64,000 nt of DNA, taken from the NCBI GenBank assembly GCA_934655875.1, contig CAKUHB010000009.1:16414-80413 (forward strand), given 5' to 3'. Under the pieces are notes generated by a model. It was not told where the DNA came from. It searched no databases and saw nothing but the letters and a program-made list of their open reading frames with translations. Below, in pieces: positions 63,230 through 64,000 of this stretch; position 1 is the first letter of the stretch; each line of letters starts with the position of its first letter. A program made the position numbers and the translations under genes. The stretch is from an uncultured Oscillospiraceae bacterium. GTDB taxonomy: Bacteria > Bacillota > Clostridia > Oscillospirales > Oscillospiraceae.

Positions 63230-64000
63230 GTTACTGATAACATGGACACGGAAAACCTTGTCCTCGCGGTTTTTAGCGCTTTGGACGAGTTCTGTTTCGT
63301 AGGGGCCGATGCCCTCATCGACCCGCGGGCGGACAGAGTCGTCCGCCCCTACAGATTGTAATTCGATATTTTCCGTGCCTTCGCTAAAATTTGCGGCGTC
63401 CTCCGTTTCCGCGGGGAGCGTTCCGCAGCGCAGCAGCGCGTCGATATCGGCTTTGAGCTTAATCTCCAAGTGATCTTCAAAGACGAGGATCTTGTCGATC
63501 AGCAGCTCCAGGTCGTTCCGCTCCAGCTTGTCCTTTTCCAGAATGTCGCGGAACACGTCGATGGCGGTCTTGGCCACGCGGTTCACCTGAATGATGGTGT
63601 TGCGCTTGTCGCTCAGCAGGTCGATCTGGTGGTGGATGCCGTCGATCTTCTTCTGGAGGTCGGCTTCCATCTCGTCATACAGTGCCTCGATGGAGGCTTC
63701 CTGCTCGGGCTTTTTCATGATCTCCCGGATGCGCTGGCGCTTTGTGACCTTCAATTCCTCGGTGAGATCGGCCAGCACCTCGGCGAGATTGTCCGCGGAC
63801 TGCTCCGTTTCCGCCACCTGCTCGGTCTCGCGCTTCAGCTCCTCGTTGAGCTGTTCGAGCATGGCGGCAGAGCTGTCCGCCAGCTTGCGCACATAGCTTT
63901 TCATCAGTTCGTCCAGCTTGTCCACGCGGATATGGTGGCTGGTGCAGCCCTTGAGGCCGCGCCGGTGATACGTCCCGCAGGTGTAGGCGGGGGCGAGGTC
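62777..64000 (-). CDS. Serine recombinase C-terminal region fused in frame to the SpoVT C-terminal domain; 5' end outside window
   Basis: The frame is open to the right edge, which encodes A-Y-T-C-G-T-Y-H-R-R-G-L-K-G-C-T-S-H-H-I-R-V, the zinc ribbon of large serine recombinases. A long coiled coil follows, then I-L-V-F-E-D-H-L-E-I-K-L-K-A-D-I-D-A-L-L, the C-terminal signature of TnpX-like recombinases. After 54 bases of repeat-derived codons and a linker ending F-R-V-H-V-I-S-N, the protein becomes SpoVT from G-D-P-L-E-I-Y (codon at 63229): K-K-Y-S-P-M-G-D-L-G-D-F-A, then the GAF domain (T-G-H-I-A-A-I-C-D-R-D-T). SpoVT is about 178 residues; this part is 150, so only the roughly 30-residue AbrB N-terminus is missing. 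A GTG at 63925 could restart translation. Confidence 0.85.
   Translation of the reverse strand, partial: DLAPAYTCGTYHRRGLKGCTSHHIRVDKLDELMKSYVRKLADSSAAMLEQLNEELKRETEQVAETEQSADNLAEVLADLTEELKVTKRQRIREIMKKPEQEASIEALYDEMEADLQKKIDGIHHQIDLLSDKRNTIIQVNRVAKTAIDVFRDILEKDKLERNDLELLIDKILVFEDHLEIKLKADIDALLRCGTLPAETEDAANFSEGTENIELQSVGADDSVRPRVDEGIGPYETELVQSAKNREDKVFRVHVISNGDPLEIYTEKDGEVIFKKYSPMGDLGDFAGQICESIGKNTGHIAAICDRDTIIAVHGAQKRELLDKRCSQELEQLMELRRGYRYQTGDLPLHPTDSADRYHIGAAAPITAEGDLMGCVLLLLEDGAPELGEGEQKLVQTVAGFLGRQMES
63299..63352. repeat. 54-bp palindromic element inside the coding frame
   Basis: GTAGGGGC at the left end and GCCCCTAC at the right end form terminal inverted repeats, with an inner GGGCGGAC/GTCCGCCC pair. 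The length is 18 codons, so the frame is kept. It encodes about G-A-D-D-S-V-R-P-R-V-D-E-G-I-G-P-Y on the minus strand. Confidence 0.7.

Overview
The window looks like chromosome from a GC-rich, anaerobic, spore-forming Clostridia member, most like the Oscillospiraceae. The evidence is the spoIIGA-sigE pair, a Rex redox repressor, a DUF951 protein, RicT (YaaT), an S-layer-anchored exoprotein, oxygen-sensitive glycyl radical enzymes and a SpoVT fragment. Species cannot be read from the sequence.

Layout from left to right. 1-9289: a plus-strand operon of five genes that combine zinc ribbons, TPR-like helices, a TIR domain, an SPFH (band 7) domain and RCC1-type propellers; it ends in a clear terminator. 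9565-13506: a secreted von Willebrand A / serine-hydrolase-like / InlB-repeat / SLH protein with its own promoter. 13668-14945: a TfoX-N protein and a LysR regulator on the minus strand. 15089-21571: an F-type ATP synthase operon in which a delta-subunit-like domain is fused to the N-terminus of alpha and no atpH is present. 21572-22456: a gene-poor stretch with a cobalamin riboswitch, a terminator and one 37-codon ORF. 22457-29366: a GLUG-repeat surface protein and an MMPL/RND exporter on the minus strand. 29367-30030: an array of long perfect hairpins beside tRNA-Leu(CAA). 30176-32773: rex, sigE, spoIIGA and DUF951. 32833-35738: an S1-domain protein, rarA and nth. 35838-40396: a structured leader, ssnA and ygfK. 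40684-47536: icd, aconitase, a pseudouridine synthase, ricT and holB.

47716-61250 is a minus-strand catabolic locus: two glycyl radical enzymes, each with its own activase, an AraC regulator, a cupin, a sugar-type ABC transporter (permease, lipoprotein, ATPase) and a ROK/ASKHA-like kinase. An MFS transporter diverges from it at 61490. Two promoters in this locus share a 14-bp box and the same extended -10, suggesting one AraC-type regulon for import, phosphorylation and radical-based breakdown of a small polyol-like compound. The substrate is not identifiable.

The most striking feature is at the right edge. A large serine recombinase, entering from beyond base 64000, runs in frame into the last 150 codons of spoVT, which lacks its N-terminal AbrB DNA-binding half. 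This is the junction expected if a skin-like integrated element interrupts spoVT and is excised during sporulation. The other junction lies outside the window.
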